Assembly: GCF_008369935.1 (NCBI RefSeq)
Contig: NZ_VTUZ01000019.1
Coordinates: 109,004 to 173,003, forward strand
Origin: Paraburkholderia panacisoli
Lineage (GTDB): Bacteria > Pseudomonadota > Gammaproteobacteria > Burkholderiales > Burkholderiaceae
DNA length: 64,000 nucleotides
Reading direction: 5' to 3'
Shown: positions 52,828 to 62,282 of the stretch, piece after piece
Position numbering within the stretch: the first letter of the stretch is position 1
Layout of the letters: every line of letters begins with the position of its first letter
Made by a program: the position numbers and the translations under genes
The notes under the pieces: model-generated
The model's input: the letters and a program-made list of their open reading frames with translations, nothing else
What the model was told of the DNA's origin: nothing
Databases searched by the model: none

Positions 52828-53391
52828 ATGCAGAGACGATTTCTATCGATGGCGCTGGCCGCTGTCATGTCGGCCGGCTTCGCGATCTATTCGCTGAGCG
52901 CGTCGGCGACGCTCAAGCCGGGCGAAAAAGCGCCGCCGTTCACCGCGCAGGCGTCGCTAGGCGGCAAGACCTACACGTATTCGCTCGCCGACGAGTTGAA
53001 GAAAGGACCGGTGGTGCTGTACTTCTATCCCGCGGCCTTCACCAAGGGCTGCACGATCGAAGCGCACGAATTTGCCGATGCCGTCGACGAATACAAGAAA
53101 TACGGCGCGACGGTGATCGGTGTATCGCACGACAACATCGACACCCTGACGAAGTTTTCGGTCAGCGAATGCCGCAGTAAATTCCCGGTTGCGGCGGACG
53201 CCGATTCGAAAGTGATCGGGGCTTATGACGCGGGCTTGCCGATGCATAGTTCGATGGCCAATCGCGTGTCGTACGTGATCGCGCCGGACGGCAAGATCAT
53301 CTACGAATACACGAGCCTGTCGCCCGAGAAGCACGTCGAGAACACGTTGAAAGCCTTGAAGGATTGGGCTGAGACGCACAAGCAGCCGTAA
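52828..53391 (+). CDS. Exported peroxiredoxin (AhpC/TSA, Bcp/PrxQ-like)
   Basis: 187-aa thiol peroxidase with a cleavable signal peptide (to about residue 30, SASATLKPG), so it acts in the periplasm. Peroxidatic cysteine in FTKGCTIEAHEF, resolving cysteine likely in SECRSKFPV, 2-Cys atypical PrxQ pattern. The usual PxxxTxxC context is kept as PAAFTKGC. The start at 52828 is supported by GAGGAGGAG seven bases ahead; a longer frame from 52792 lacks the signal peptide logic. Monocistronic by appearance. Confidence 0.9.
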   Translation: MQRRFLSMALAAVMSAGFAIYSLSASATLKPGEKAPPFTAQASLGGKTYTYSLADELKKGPVVLYFYPAAFTKGCTIEAHEFADAVDEYKKYGATVIGVSHDNIDTLTKFSVSECRSKFPVAADADSKVIGAYDAGLPMHSSMANRVSYVIAPDGKIIYEYTSLSPEKHVENTLKALKDWAETHKQP

Positions 53392-53496
53392 CGCCGGGCT
53401 TGATTGCGGCGGCGCGCTTTCCGCAATGGTTCTTTGCGCTGAGCATGCGGCATCGCTCGTGCCAGGCTAGTTTTCTTTTTGCGGGGTGAGCTAGCG

Positions 53497-53961
53497 ATGC
53501 CGATTGTCGTTGCATTGATTGCGCTGATCGCGCTGGTGTACGGTGCGGTGCGGGCGTTCTATGCGTTGCAGGCGGCGTTCGGGCTGGCCGTTGCGGTCGG
53601 CGTGGCCGTGCTGGTGGCGGCGCTGCTGATTGCCGCCGCGGCGTACTGGTGGCGACGCCGCCAGGAAGTCGCACCGAACATTCGCGACGGCGACTGGACG
53701 CACGAGCTCAAAGGCAGTTGGGGCTCGGTGCGGCTCGCGGCCGGCAAGCGGCTGTGCGAGATTCATGTCGGCGAAGAGCGGGGCGCTTATATCTTTGCCG
53801 ATTTGCTGGGCGCTGAGTTTGAGAGTCGCGATGGTCTATCGCAGGTGGCTTTGAAGGTCAAGGACGCGAAGCATGGCGATTGGCTCGTGCCGATGTCAGA
53901 TGAGCGGCAGGCGAAGCAATGGCAACGGATTTTTTTGCTGGCGAGGGAGCAGAAGCTTTGA
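53497..53961 (+). CDS. Small membrane protein, function unknown
   Basis: 154 aa. Two adjacent hydrophobic segments at about residues 2-22 and 28-52 (Ala/Val/Leu-rich), followed by a WWRRRQ stop-transfer charge cluster and a soluble C-terminal domain of about 95 residues containing DGDWTHELKGSWGSVRLAAG and KVKDAKHGDWLVPMSDERQA. I do not recognise the family. Start ATG 53497 has GGGGTGAG ahead; a longer frame begins at 53479. A long hairpin follows between it and the convergent mdtC. Confidence 0.7.
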   Translation: MPIVVALIALIALVYGAVRAFYALQAAFGLAVAVGVAVLVAALLIAAAAYWWRRRQEVAPNIRDGDWTHELKGSWGSVRLAAGKRLCEIHVGEERGAYIFADLLGAEFESRDGLSQVALKVKDAKHGDWLVPMSDERQAKQWQRIFLLAREQKL

Positions 53962-53981
53962 GTTCTCTTTGCCGTTGAGCA

Positions 53982-54020
53982 CGCCGTGGGTGGTGCGCAT
54001 CAAACGCACAACCCACGGCG
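53982..54020. terminator. Long hairpin between convergent genes
   Basis: Arms 53982-53991 and 54011-54020 pair over 10 bp and continue inward over five more pairs after one mismatch. It should terminate both the small membrane protein gene and mdtC. Confidence 0.75.
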
Positions 54021-54036
54021 CAACGGCGCGAAACTA

Positions 54037-57000
54037 TCACGCAGACGGCGCAACACCGCCTCTACGCGCCTTCCTCGACTCCCAGCGCACCCGGATCCGA
54101 TCCATATACAGATACACAACCGGCGTCGTGTACAGCGTGAGCATCTGACTGACGATCAGACCGCCGACGATCGCGATCCCCAGCGGCGCGCGCAATTCCG
54201 CGCCTTCACCGCGTCCGAACGCGAGCGGCAACGCGCCGAGCAGCGCCGCGAAGGTGGTCATCATGATCGGCCGGAAGCGCAGCAGACAGGCCTGGAAAAT
54301 CGCGTCGCGCGACGACATGCCTCGCCGCGACGCTTCGATCGCGAAGTCCACCATCATGATCGCGTTCTTCTTCACGATACCGATCAGCAGGATCACGCCG
54401 ATCAGCGCGATGATGCTGAACTCCGTCTTGAACAGCAGCAGCGCGAGCAGGGCCCCCACGCCCGCCGAAGGCAGCGTCGACAGAATCGTCAGCGGGTGGA
54501 TGTAGCTTTCGTACAGCATTCCCAGCACGATATACACCGCCGCGAGCGCGGCCAGAATCAGGATCGGCTGGTCGGACATCGACTGCTGGAACGCCTGCGC
54601 CGTGCCCTGGAAGCTGCCGTGGATCGTGCCAGGCATGCCGATCTCCGCCATCGTGTCGTAGATCACCTGGGTCGCGGTCGACAGCGACACGCCCGGCGGC
54701 AGATTGAAGGAAATCGTCGAGGCCACGAACTGGCTCTGGTGATTCACCGATAGCGGCGTGGTCCCGGGCCCGAAGCTCGCGATTGCCGACAACGGCACCA
54801 TGGTTTCCTTCGACGTCGACACCGCCGCGCCCGACGACGCGCTCGACTTGCCGCTCGCCGCGATCGAGTTGATCGCCTGGTTGCGCGCGGAGTCGGCGGC
54901 GATGCTCGCCGCGCTCGACGCGGTGGTTCCCGCCGCGCCGCCGGTAGCCGCGCTGGTGGTGGCGGTGGTCGTCGCGGTTTGCTTCGACGTGACCGTGCCC
55001 GCCGGCGCATTGGTGGTCTGCGCGCCGCTCGCGCTGCCGCCCGAGGTGCTGACGTAGATCTCTTTGAGCATTTCCGGGCTTTGCCAGTACTGCGGCGCGA
55101 CTTCCATCACGACGTGATACTGGTTCAGCGGGTTGTAGATGGTCGACACCTGGCGCTGACCGAACGCGTCGTACAAGGTGTTGTCGATCTGCGCGGGCTT
55201 GATGCCCAGGCGCGACGCAGTGGCGCGGTCGATCGTCACCATCGATTCGAGGCCGCCTTGTTGCTGGTCGGAGTTGACGTCCGCAAGCTCCTTGCGAGCC
55301 TGCAGCGCCTCGGTGAGCTTGGGCCCCCACAGGTACAGGTCAGGCGTGGAGTCGGCGAGCAGCGTGAACTGGTATTGCGCGTTCGACTGGCGTCCGCCCA
55401 CGCGAATGTCCTGCACCGCCTGCAGGAAGGTGCGCGCGCCGGCCACGTCGCCGAGTGGCGCGCGCAGCTGCTGGATCACCTCGTCGGCGGACAGCTTGCG
55501 TTCGCTCTTCGGCTTCAGCGACACGAACATGAAGCCCGAGTTGGTCTGGCGGCCGCCGGTGAAGCCGACCACGCTATCCACCGCCGGGTTCTTGCCGACG
55601 ATGTCCATCATCTGCGCGAACTTGCCTTTCATCGCCTGGAACGAGGTGCTCTGATCGGCCTGAATGCCGCCGACCAGCCGCCCGGTGTCCTGTTGCGGGA
55701 AGAAGCCTTTCGGCACGATCACATACAGCCAGATGTTCAGGCCGATGGTCAGCAGCAGGATCATGACGATCAGGCGCGGATGCAGCAGCGCCCAGCCGAG
55801 CGTGCGCTCGTAGCCGCGCTGCATCGACGTGAAGCCGCGTTCAAGCCAGCGCCCGAAGCGGCCTTCCTCCTTCTTTTCGTGCGGCTCGTGCAGCAGGCGC
55901 GAGCACATCATCGGCGTGAGCGTGAGCGAGACGACCAGCGACACGGCGATCGCCAGCGACAGCGTCAGCGCGAACTCGCGGAACAGCCGGCCGACGATGC
56001 CGCCCATCAGCAAAATGGGCAGGAACACGGCGACCAGCGAGATGCTGATCGACATCACCGTGAAGCCGACTTCGCGCGCGCCGAGAAACGCCGCCTTCAT
56101 GCGCGGCACGCCGTTCTCGATATGGCGGGAGATGTTCTCCAGCACCACGATCGCGTCGTCGACCACGAATCCGGTGGCGATGGTCAGCGCCATCAGCGAC
56201 AGGTTGTCGATCGAAAAGTCGAGCAGGTACATCGCGCCGAACGTGCCGATGATCGAGATGGGCACCGCCACGCTCGGGATCAGCGTGGCGCGCCAGTTGC
56301 GCAGGAACAGGAACACCACCATCACGACCAGCGCCACCGCGATCATCAGCGTGCGCTCGGTGTCCTTCAACGACGCGCGGATCGTCGTGGAGCGGTCCAC
56401 GGTGGGCAGGATGTCGACGTCGGCCGGCAGCGACGCATGCAGTTGCGGCAGCATCGCCTTCACGCGGTCGACCGTTTCGATGATGTTGGCGCCCGGCTGA
56501 CGGTACAGGATCACGAGCACCGAGCGCTTGCCGTTGGCGAGGCCGAGGTTGCGCAGATCCTCGACCGAATCGACCACTTCGCCCATATCCGACAGCTTGA
56601 CCGCCGCGCCGTTGCGATAGGCGATCACCAGATCCTTGTATTGCGACGCCTTGCTCGCCTGGTCGTTGGTGTAGATCTGCACGCGGTTCGCGCCGAACTC
56701 GATCGAGCCTTTCGGGCTGTTCGCGTTGGCGGCGGCCAGCGCCGCGCGCACATCTTCAAGACCGATGCCGTAGTGCGAGAGCGCGTGCGGCTGCAGTTCC
56801 ACCCGCACGGCCGGATTGGCCGAGCCGCTCACGTCCACTTCGCCGATCCCGTCCACCTGCGACAGCGACTGTTGCAGCACGGTGGCTGCCGAGTCGTACA
56901 GCTGGCCGGCGGTCAGCGTATTCGACGTGAGCGCGAGAATCAGGATCGGCGCGTCGGCGGGGTTGACCTTGTGGTACGTCGGATTGCTGCGCAGGCTGGT

Positions 57001-57360
57001 CGGCAGGTCGGCGCGCGCGGCGTTGATCGCGGCCTGCACGTCGCGCGCGGCGCCGTCGATGTCGCGGTTCAGGCCGAACTGCATCGTGATCCGCGTCGAG
57101 CCCACCGAGCTCTGCGAGGTCATTTCGGTGACGTCGGCGATCGAGCCGAGATGCCTCTCGAGCGGACTCGCGACACTGGTGGCCACGGTCTCCGGGCTCG
57201 CGCCCGGCAACGTGGCCTGCACCGAAATGGTCGGAAAATCGACCTGCGGCAGCGGCGCGACCGGCAGTTTGGTGAACGCGAAAACGCCGGCCAGCGCGAT
57301 GCCGATCGCCAGCAGGGTGGTGGCGACCGGGCGTGAGATAAACGGACGCGACAGGTTCAT
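54037..57360 (-). CDS. mdtC: RND efflux transporter, MdtC-type subunit
   Basis: 1107-aa inner-membrane proton-driven exporter, expected to form mixed trimers with the preceding MdtB-type protein. N-terminus SRPFISRPVATTLLAIGIAL and the TM4 proton-relay pair in ATGFVVDDAIVVLENISRHI are typical. The family is near 1025 aa: the excess is a Ser/Thr/Ala/Gly-rich insertion at about residues 771-850 (54812-55048) in the second periplasmic loop. Three bases separate it from mdtB. No outer-membrane factor gene follows, so a TolC-like partner must be encoded elsewhere. Confidence 0.92.
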   Translation of the reverse strand: MNLSRPFISRPVATTLLAIGIALAGVFAFTKLPVAPLPQVDFPTISVQATLPGASPETVATSVASPLERHLGSIADVTEMTSQSSVGSTRITMQFGLNRDIDGAARDVQAAINAARADLPTSLRSNPTYHKVNPADAPILILALTSNTLTAGQLYDSAATVLQQSLSQVDGIGEVDVSGSANPAVRVELQPHALSHYGIGLEDVRAALAAANANSPKGSIEFGANRVQIYTNDQASKASQYKDLVIAYRNGAAVKLSDMGEVVDSVEDLRNLGLANGKRSVLVILYRQPGANIIETVDRVKAMLPQLHASLPADVDILPTVDRSTTIRASLKDTERTLMIAVALVVMVVFLFLRNWRATLIPSVAVPISIIGTFGAMYLLDFSIDNLSLMALTIATGFVVDDAIVVLENISRHIENGVPRMKAAFLGAREVGFTVMSISISLVAVFLPILLMGGIVGRLFREFALTLSLAIAVSLVVSLTLTPMMCSRLLHEPHEKKEEGRFGRWLERGFTSMQRGYERTLGWALLHPRLIVMILLLTIGLNIWLYVIVPKGFFPQQDTGRLVGGIQADQSTSFQAMKGKFAQMMDIVGKNPAVDSVVGFTGGRQTNSGFMFVSLKPKSERKLSADEVIQQLRAPLGDVAGARTFLQAVQDIRVGGRQSNAQYQFTLLADSTPDLYLWGPKLTEALQARKELADVNSDQQQGGLESMVTIDRATASRLGIKPAQIDNTLYDAFGQRQVSTIYNPLNQYHVVMEVAPQYWQSPEMLKEIYVSTSGGSASGAQTTNAPAGTVTSKQTATTTATTSAATGGAAGTTASSAASIAADSARNQAINSIAASGKSSASSGAAVSTSKETMVPLSAIASFGPGTTPLSVNHQSQFVASTISFNLPPGVSLSTATQVIYDTMAEIGMPGTIHGSFQGTAQAFQQSMSDQPILILAALAAVYIVLGMLYESYIHPLTILSTLPSAGVGALLALLLFKTEFSIIALIGVILLIGIVKKNAIMMVDFAIEASRRGMSSRDAIFQACLLRFRPIMMTTFAALLGALPLAFGRGEGAELRAPLGIAIVGGLIVSQMLTLYTTPVVYLYMDRIRVRWESRKARRGGVAPSA

Positions 57361-57363
57361 CGC

Positions 57364-60300
57364 TCAAGTCCCCGCATCGGTGGCGGGCGGCGCCGTCGGT
57401 TTGCCGCGGTTGAAGCGTTCGCGCGCGCGGCGGCCGAGCGAATCGAACGCGAGGTAGATCACCGGCGTGGTGAACAGCGTCAGCAGCTGGCTGACAATCA
57501 GCCCGCCCGCGATCGCGATACCGAGCGGCCGGCGCAGCTCCGAACCGGCGCCGGTGCCGAGCATCAGTGGCAGTGCGCCGAGCAGCGCGGCGAGGGTGGT
57601 CATCAGGATCGGCCGGAAGCGCAGCAGACACGCCTGGTAGATCGCTTCGCGCGGCGGCTTGCCTTCCTCGCGCTCGGCGTACAGCGCGAAGTCGATCATC
57701 ATGATCGCGTTCTTCTTTACGATACCGATCAGCAGCACGATGCCGATGATGCCGATGATGTCCAGATCATGCCCGGTGATCAGCAGCGCAAGCAGCGCGC
57801 CGACCCCGGCCGACGGCAGCGTGGAGAGAATCGTGATCGGATGGATGAAGCTCTCGTACAGCACGCCGAGCACGATGTACATCGTGATGATGGCCGCGAG
57901 AATCAGGAACAGCTCGTTGGCCAGCGACGCCTGGAACGCGAGTGCCGCGCCCTGGTAGCGCGTCTGGAACGACGCCGGCAAGCCGATGTCCTTCTCGGCC
58001 TGGCTGATCGCGTTGACCGCCGCGCCGAGCGACGAGCCCGGCGCGAGGTTGAACGACACCGTGGTGGCCGGGAACTGGCTCAGATGCGTGACGAGCAGCG
58101 GCGCGGGCTGTTCGATGAACTTCGCGATGGCCGACAGCGGCACCTGGCCGCCCGTCGACGTGGAAGAGGGCAGGTAGATCGAGTTAAGCGAGTCGGTGTA
58201 GTGCTGCATCTCCGGCAAGGCTTCCAGAATCACGCGGTACTGATTCGACTGCGTGAAGATGGTCGAGATGATGCGCTGGCCGTACGCGTCGTACAGCGCG
58301 CTGTCGATGGTGGCCGGCGTGATGCCGAAGCGCGACGCGGTGGCGCGGTCGATCTCGATGAACACCGAGCGGCCGTTGTCCTGCAGATTGGTCGCCACGT
58401 CCGCGAGTTCGGGGGCCTGCTTCAGGCGGTCGAGGAGCTTCGGCACCCAAGTCGTGAATTCGTTGATGTTCGCATCGGTCAGCATGAACTGGTACTGCGT
58501 CGGGCTTACGGTCGAATCGATCGTCAGATCCTGCACCGGCTGCATGAACAGCGACGCGCCCGTGATATGCGCGACATCCTTTTGCAACTGGCGGATCACC
58601 TCGCTCGCGGTGTTGCTGCGGTCGTCGCGCGGCTTCAGGTTGATCAGCATGCGGCCGCTGTTCAGCGTGATGTTGCTGCCGTCCACGCCGATGAACGACG
58701 TGAGGCTTTCGACATCCGGGTTCTTCAGGATCTGCGCGGCGAGTTCCTGCTGGCGCTCGGCCATCGACGCATACGACACCGACTGCGGCGCCTGCGTGAT
58801 CGCCTGGATCACGCCGGTATCCTGGACCGGAAAGAAGCCCTTCGGAATGAAGACGTACAGCACTCCGGTCAGCACCAGCGTGAGCACGGCGACCACCAGC
58901 GTGGAGCGCTGCCGGTTCAGCACCCACGTGAGCGCGACCGCATAGCGGGCGATCACCCAGTCGATGGCGCGGTGCGCCTTCGCCTCGAAGCGGTGGCTCT
59001 CATGCGGCGGCGAGTGGCGCAGCAGTTTCGCGCACATCATCGGCACCAGCGTGAGCGACACGACCGCCGAAATCACGATGGTCACCGCGAGCGTGATCGC
59101 GAATTCATGGAACAACCGGCCGACCACGTCGCCCATGAAGAGCAGCGGGATCAGCACGGCGATCAGCGACACCGTCAGCGAAATGATCGTGAAGCCGATC
59201 TGCTTCGAGCCCTTCAGCGCCGCTTCCAGTGGCGGGCCGCCGTCTTCGACGTAGCGCGCGATGTTTTCGATCATCACGATCGCGTCGTCGACCACGAAGC
59301 CGGTCGCGATGGTCAGCGCCATCAGCGACAGGTTGTCGAGCGAGAAGCCGCACAGGTACATCACGGCGAGCGTGCCGATCAGCGACAGCGGCACCGACAA
59401 GCTCGGAATGATGGTCGCGTAGACGTTGGCGAGGAACAGGTACATCACCAGCACCACCAGCACCACGGACATCGCCAGTTCGAACTGCACGTCGCGCACC
59501 GACGCGCGGATCGTGGTGGTGCGGTCGGTGACGATCTGCACGTCGAGCGCGGCGGGCAGCGCCTGCTGCAATTGCGGCAGCAGCGCCTTGATGCTGTCCA
59601 CCACCTGGATCACGTTGGCGCCCGGCTGGCGCTGCACGTTCAGGATGATCGCCGGCGTGTTGTCGACCCATGCGCCGAGCTTGGTGTTCTCCGCCCCCTG
59701 CACGATGTTCGCGACGTCGGTCAGCATCACCGGACGGCCGTTCTTGTACGCGATCACCGCGCTCTTGTACTGGTCGGCGTCGGTCAGCTGGTCGTTCGAG
59801 TTGATCGTGTAGTTGCGCGTCGGACCGTCGAAGTTGCCCTTCGGCGTATTGACGTTCAGGTTCGAGATGGTGGTGCGCAGGTCGTCCAGATTCAGGCCGT
59901 ACGCGGCGAGCGCGCGCGGGTTCGCCTGAATCCGCACCGCCGGGCGCTGGCCGCCCGACACGCTCACCAGACCCACGCCCGCGACCTGCGAGATTTTCTG
60001 CGCGAGACGCGTGTCGGCCAGGTCCTGCACCTGGGTCATCGGCAGCGTCTTCGAGGTGATCGCGAGCGTGATGATCGGCGCGTCGGCCGGGTTGACCTTC
60101 GCGTAGATCGGCGGCGCGGGCAGGTCGGACGGCAGCAGGTTGCCCGCCGCGTTGATCGCGGCCTGGACTTCCTGCTCGGCGATGTCGAGCGGCAGATCGA
60201 GGCTGAATTGCAGCGTGATGATCGACGAGCCGGCCGAGCTTTGCGACGACATCTGATTCAACGACGGCATCTGCCCGAACTGCCGCTCGAGCGGCGCGGT

Positions 60301-60489
60301 CACGGACGACGTCATCACTTCCGGGCTCGCGCCCGGATAGAAGGTCTGAACCTGGATCGTCGGATAGTCGACCTGGGGCAGCGCGGACAGCGGCAAAAAG
60401 CGCAGCGCGACGAGGCCGACCAGCATGATCGCCGCCATCAGCAGCGCGGTGCCGACGGGACGCAGAATAAAAGCGCGGGATGGATTCAT
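57364..60489 (-). CDS. mdtB: RND efflux transporter, MdtB-type subunit
   Basis: 1041-aa RND pump subunit. SRAFILRPVGTALLMAAIML at the N-terminus, periplasmic porter domains, VVDDAIVMIENIARYVEDGG in TM4, and the second six-helix half from about residue 850. MdtB lacks nothing obvious, unlike the enlarged MdtC. Gene order mdtA-mdtB-mdtC with gaps of a few bases indicates one operon read leftward. In E. coli the pump exports novobiocin and bile salts, and the system also responds to envelope stress. Confidence 0.93.
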   Translation of the reverse strand: MNPSRAFILRPVGTALLMAAIMLVGLVALRFLPLSALPQVDYPTIQVQTFYPGASPEVMTSSVTAPLERQFGQMPSLNQMSSQSSAGSSIITLQFSLDLPLDIAEQEVQAAINAAGNLLPSDLPAPPIYAKVNPADAPIITLAITSKTLPMTQVQDLADTRLAQKISQVAGVGLVSVSGGQRPAVRIQANPRALAAYGLNLDDLRTTISNLNVNTPKGNFDGPTRNYTINSNDQLTDADQYKSAVIAYKNGRPVMLTDVANIVQGAENTKLGAWVDNTPAIILNVQRQPGANVIQVVDSIKALLPQLQQALPAALDVQIVTDRTTTIRASVRDVQFELAMSVVLVVLVMYLFLANVYATIIPSLSVPLSLIGTLAVMYLCGFSLDNLSLMALTIATGFVVDDAIVMIENIARYVEDGGPPLEAALKGSKQIGFTIISLTVSLIAVLIPLLFMGDVVGRLFHEFAITLAVTIVISAVVSLTLVPMMCAKLLRHSPPHESHRFEAKAHRAIDWVIARYAVALTWVLNRQRSTLVVAVLTLVLTGVLYVFIPKGFFPVQDTGVIQAITQAPQSVSYASMAERQQELAAQILKNPDVESLTSFIGVDGSNITLNSGRMLINLKPRDDRSNTASEVIRQLQKDVAHITGASLFMQPVQDLTIDSTVSPTQYQFMLTDANINEFTTWVPKLLDRLKQAPELADVATNLQDNGRSVFIEIDRATASRFGITPATIDSALYDAYGQRIISTIFTQSNQYRVILEALPEMQHYTDSLNSIYLPSSTSTGGQVPLSAIAKFIEQPAPLLVTHLSQFPATTVSFNLAPGSSLGAAVNAISQAEKDIGLPASFQTRYQGAALAFQASLANELFLILAAIITMYIVLGVLYESFIHPITILSTLPSAGVGALLALLITGHDLDIIGIIGIVLLIGIVKKNAIMMIDFALYAEREEGKPPREAIYQACLLRFRPILMTTLAALLGALPLMLGTGAGSELRRPLGIAIAGGLIVSQLLTLFTTPVIYLAFDSLGRRARERFNRGKPTAPPATDAGT

Positions 60490-60507
60490 GCGATCAGTGC
60501 CGTTCCT

Positions 60508-61917
60508 TTATTGCGCGGCTTGCGACACGTGTCTGCCGTGATGCGCATGGGCGCCCGACGCGCCCGACGCGGCGGCTGCGCCGCTCGCGCCATGCGCGCC
60601 TGAGGCGGCGCGCGGCCGCTCGGCCGGAATCGTGATCTTCGCGCCTTCGCGCAGCCGGTCAGAACCGTCGGTCACGACGCGCTCGCCGACCTGCAGGCCC
60701 GATTTGATGCTGGTGCGTTCGCCGTCCACCGGGCCGGTCTTGACCGGGCGCACCGTGACCGTGTTGTCCGGCTTCACGACGTACACGAACTGGCCCATCG
60801 AGCCGTTGAGCACGGCCGTGGTCGGCACGATCACCGCGTCCTTGATGGTGTCGATCAGCAGGCGCGTATTCACGAACTGATTCGGGAACAGCTTGTTGTC
60901 GTCGTTCTGGAAGATCGCGCGCAGCCGGACGGTGCCGGTGGTCGTGTCGATCTGGTTGTCCATCGTCTTCAGCGTGCCGGCTTCGAGCGACCGGGTGTTG
61001 CTGCGGTCGTACGCGGTGGCCGACAGCTGCTCGCCGTTCTGCGTGTGCTGGATAATCTGCTGCAGGTTGTCTTCCGAGGTGGTGAAGATCACGCTGATCG
61101 GCTGCAACTGCGTGATCACGACGAGGCCCGTGGAGAGGCTCGACGTCACGTAGTTGCCCGGGTCCACCTGGCGCAGCCCGACGCGGCCCGACACCGGCGC
61201 GGTGATGCGCGCGTAGACGAGGTCGAGTTTGAAGCTATCGATGTTCGCCTTGTCGGACTTCACGGTGCCTTCGTATTGGCGCACGAGCGACGCCTGCGTA
61301 TCGACCTGCTGGCTCGCGATCGAGTCCTGCGCGAGCAGCGTCTGGTAGCGCTTCAGGTCGAGGCGCGCGGTTTGCAGCAGCGCCTCGTCGCGCACCAGCG
61401 TGCCTTGCGCGTTCTCGAGCGAGATCTGGTATGGGCGCGGGTCGATCTGGGCCAGCACGTCGCCCTTCTTGACCATCTGGCCTTCCTTGAAATATACGTC
61501 CTGCAGCACGCCGCTCAACTGCGGCAGCACCGTGACGGTGGCGAGCGGGGTGACCGTGCCGAGCGCGGTCAGCACCACCGGCATCTCACCTTGCGTGGCG
61601 GCTGCCACATGGACCGGTTGCGGCATGTTGGCCATGCCGCCGCGCCCGCCCCGGCCGCCGCTGCGGGCGCCCGACGCGCCGCTGGCTCCGCTCGCGCCGC
61701 TTGCGCCGCCGTCGGGCCCGCCCCACGGATGCCAGCGCCACAGCACGACGCCCAGAACGACCAGCGCCGCGACGATCAGTGCAATGTTGCGGCCGCGGTG
61801 CCGCTGCACCATGCCGGGGGCATGGTCTGGCGCGCCAGTCGGGGTGCCGCTGGAGGACGGTTGGGAAGCCGGAGCGGCAGGGCGTTGGGATTCCGGATGC
61901 TTTTGTTGTTCGTCCAT
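60508..61917 (-). CDS. mdtA: RND periplasmic adaptor, MdtA-type
   Basis: Membrane-fusion protein that links the RND pump to an outer-membrane channel. 469 aa from the ATG at 61917 (MDEQQKHPESQ); the frame extends 20 codons further without a better site. An anchoring helix is at about residues 40-60, followed by a Gly-Ala-Ser repeat linker (GASGASGASGASG). Then lipoyl/hairpin/barrel domains with VLPQLSGVLQDVYFKEGQMV and VRQYEGTVKSDKANIDSF. The C-terminus is again Ala/Ser/His-rich. First gene of the mdtABC operon. Confidence 0.92.
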   Translation of the reverse strand: MDEQQKHPESQRPAAPASQPSSSGTPTGAPDHAPGMVQRHRGRNIALIVAALVVLGVVLWRWHPWGGPDGGASGASGASGASGARSGGRGGRGGMANMPQPVHVAAATQGEMPVVLTALGTVTPLATVTVLPQLSGVLQDVYFKEGQMVKKGDVLAQIDPRPYQISLENAQGTLVRDEALLQTARLDLKRYQTLLAQDSIASQQVDTQASLVRQYEGTVKSDKANIDSFKLDLVYARITAPVSGRVGLRQVDPGNYVTSSLSTGLVVITQLQPISVIFTTSEDNLQQIIQHTQNGEQLSATAYDRSNTRSLEAGTLKTMDNQIDTTTGTVRLRAIFQNDDNKLFPNQFVNTRLLIDTIKDAVIVPTTAVLNGSMGQFVYVVKPDNTVTVRPVKTGPVDGERTSIKSGLQVGERVVTDGSDRLREGAKITIPAERPRAASGAHGASGAAAASGASGAHAHHGRHVSQAAQ

Positions 61918-62282
61918 CAGTTCGGTCAGGTGGCTGGCTTGAATGTGGGCCGCTCGCGCGGTCGCGCCGTTACACAAGTTCGGCGGACCGGCGCGCGCGC
62001 GGCATGACAGGCGGTTTCGACAGCGGGTGCGCCGTGCTTGTTCAGCGCGATGCTACCCGGGGTGCAGGGCAGAGATGTTAACGCAATGCGGCATCATCAC
62101 AGTTTTGCCGAGCCGTTTTCGATGCCGAATACGGCTAGCCGGGCGAGCGGCCCGCGACGGGAAGGCATGATCCTACGTTGCGGGGTCTGTAACAGTCCAC
62201 CCGCGTATTTTTCTTTTGATTACGAAGGTTACAGTCACGCCGGCAAATCGCGCTGCCCGGCGCTCGGCGCGCCGCTGCCGCC
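61918..62282. other. Upstream region of mdtABC
   Basis: 365 bases between IclR and mdtA genes, both read leftward. Contains the putative mdtA promoter; no hairpin or coding frame that I trust. Confidence 0.5.

Noticed and set aside
54979..57336. A 785-codon plus-strand frame antisense to mdtC
   Set aside because: Composition dominated by Arg, His, Gln, Asp and Val typical of the shadow frame of high-GC genes; mdtC on minus is clear.
57769..60603. A 944-codon plus-strand frame antisense to mdtB
   Set aside because: Same reason: extreme Arg/His/Asp content and no recognisable motif opposite a well-supported RND gene.
61640..61700. Gly-Ala-Ser repeats in the MdtA linker as a possible CRISPR-like or satellite array
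   Set aside because: The repeat is a short coding low-complexity tract in frame with MdtA, with no spacer structure.
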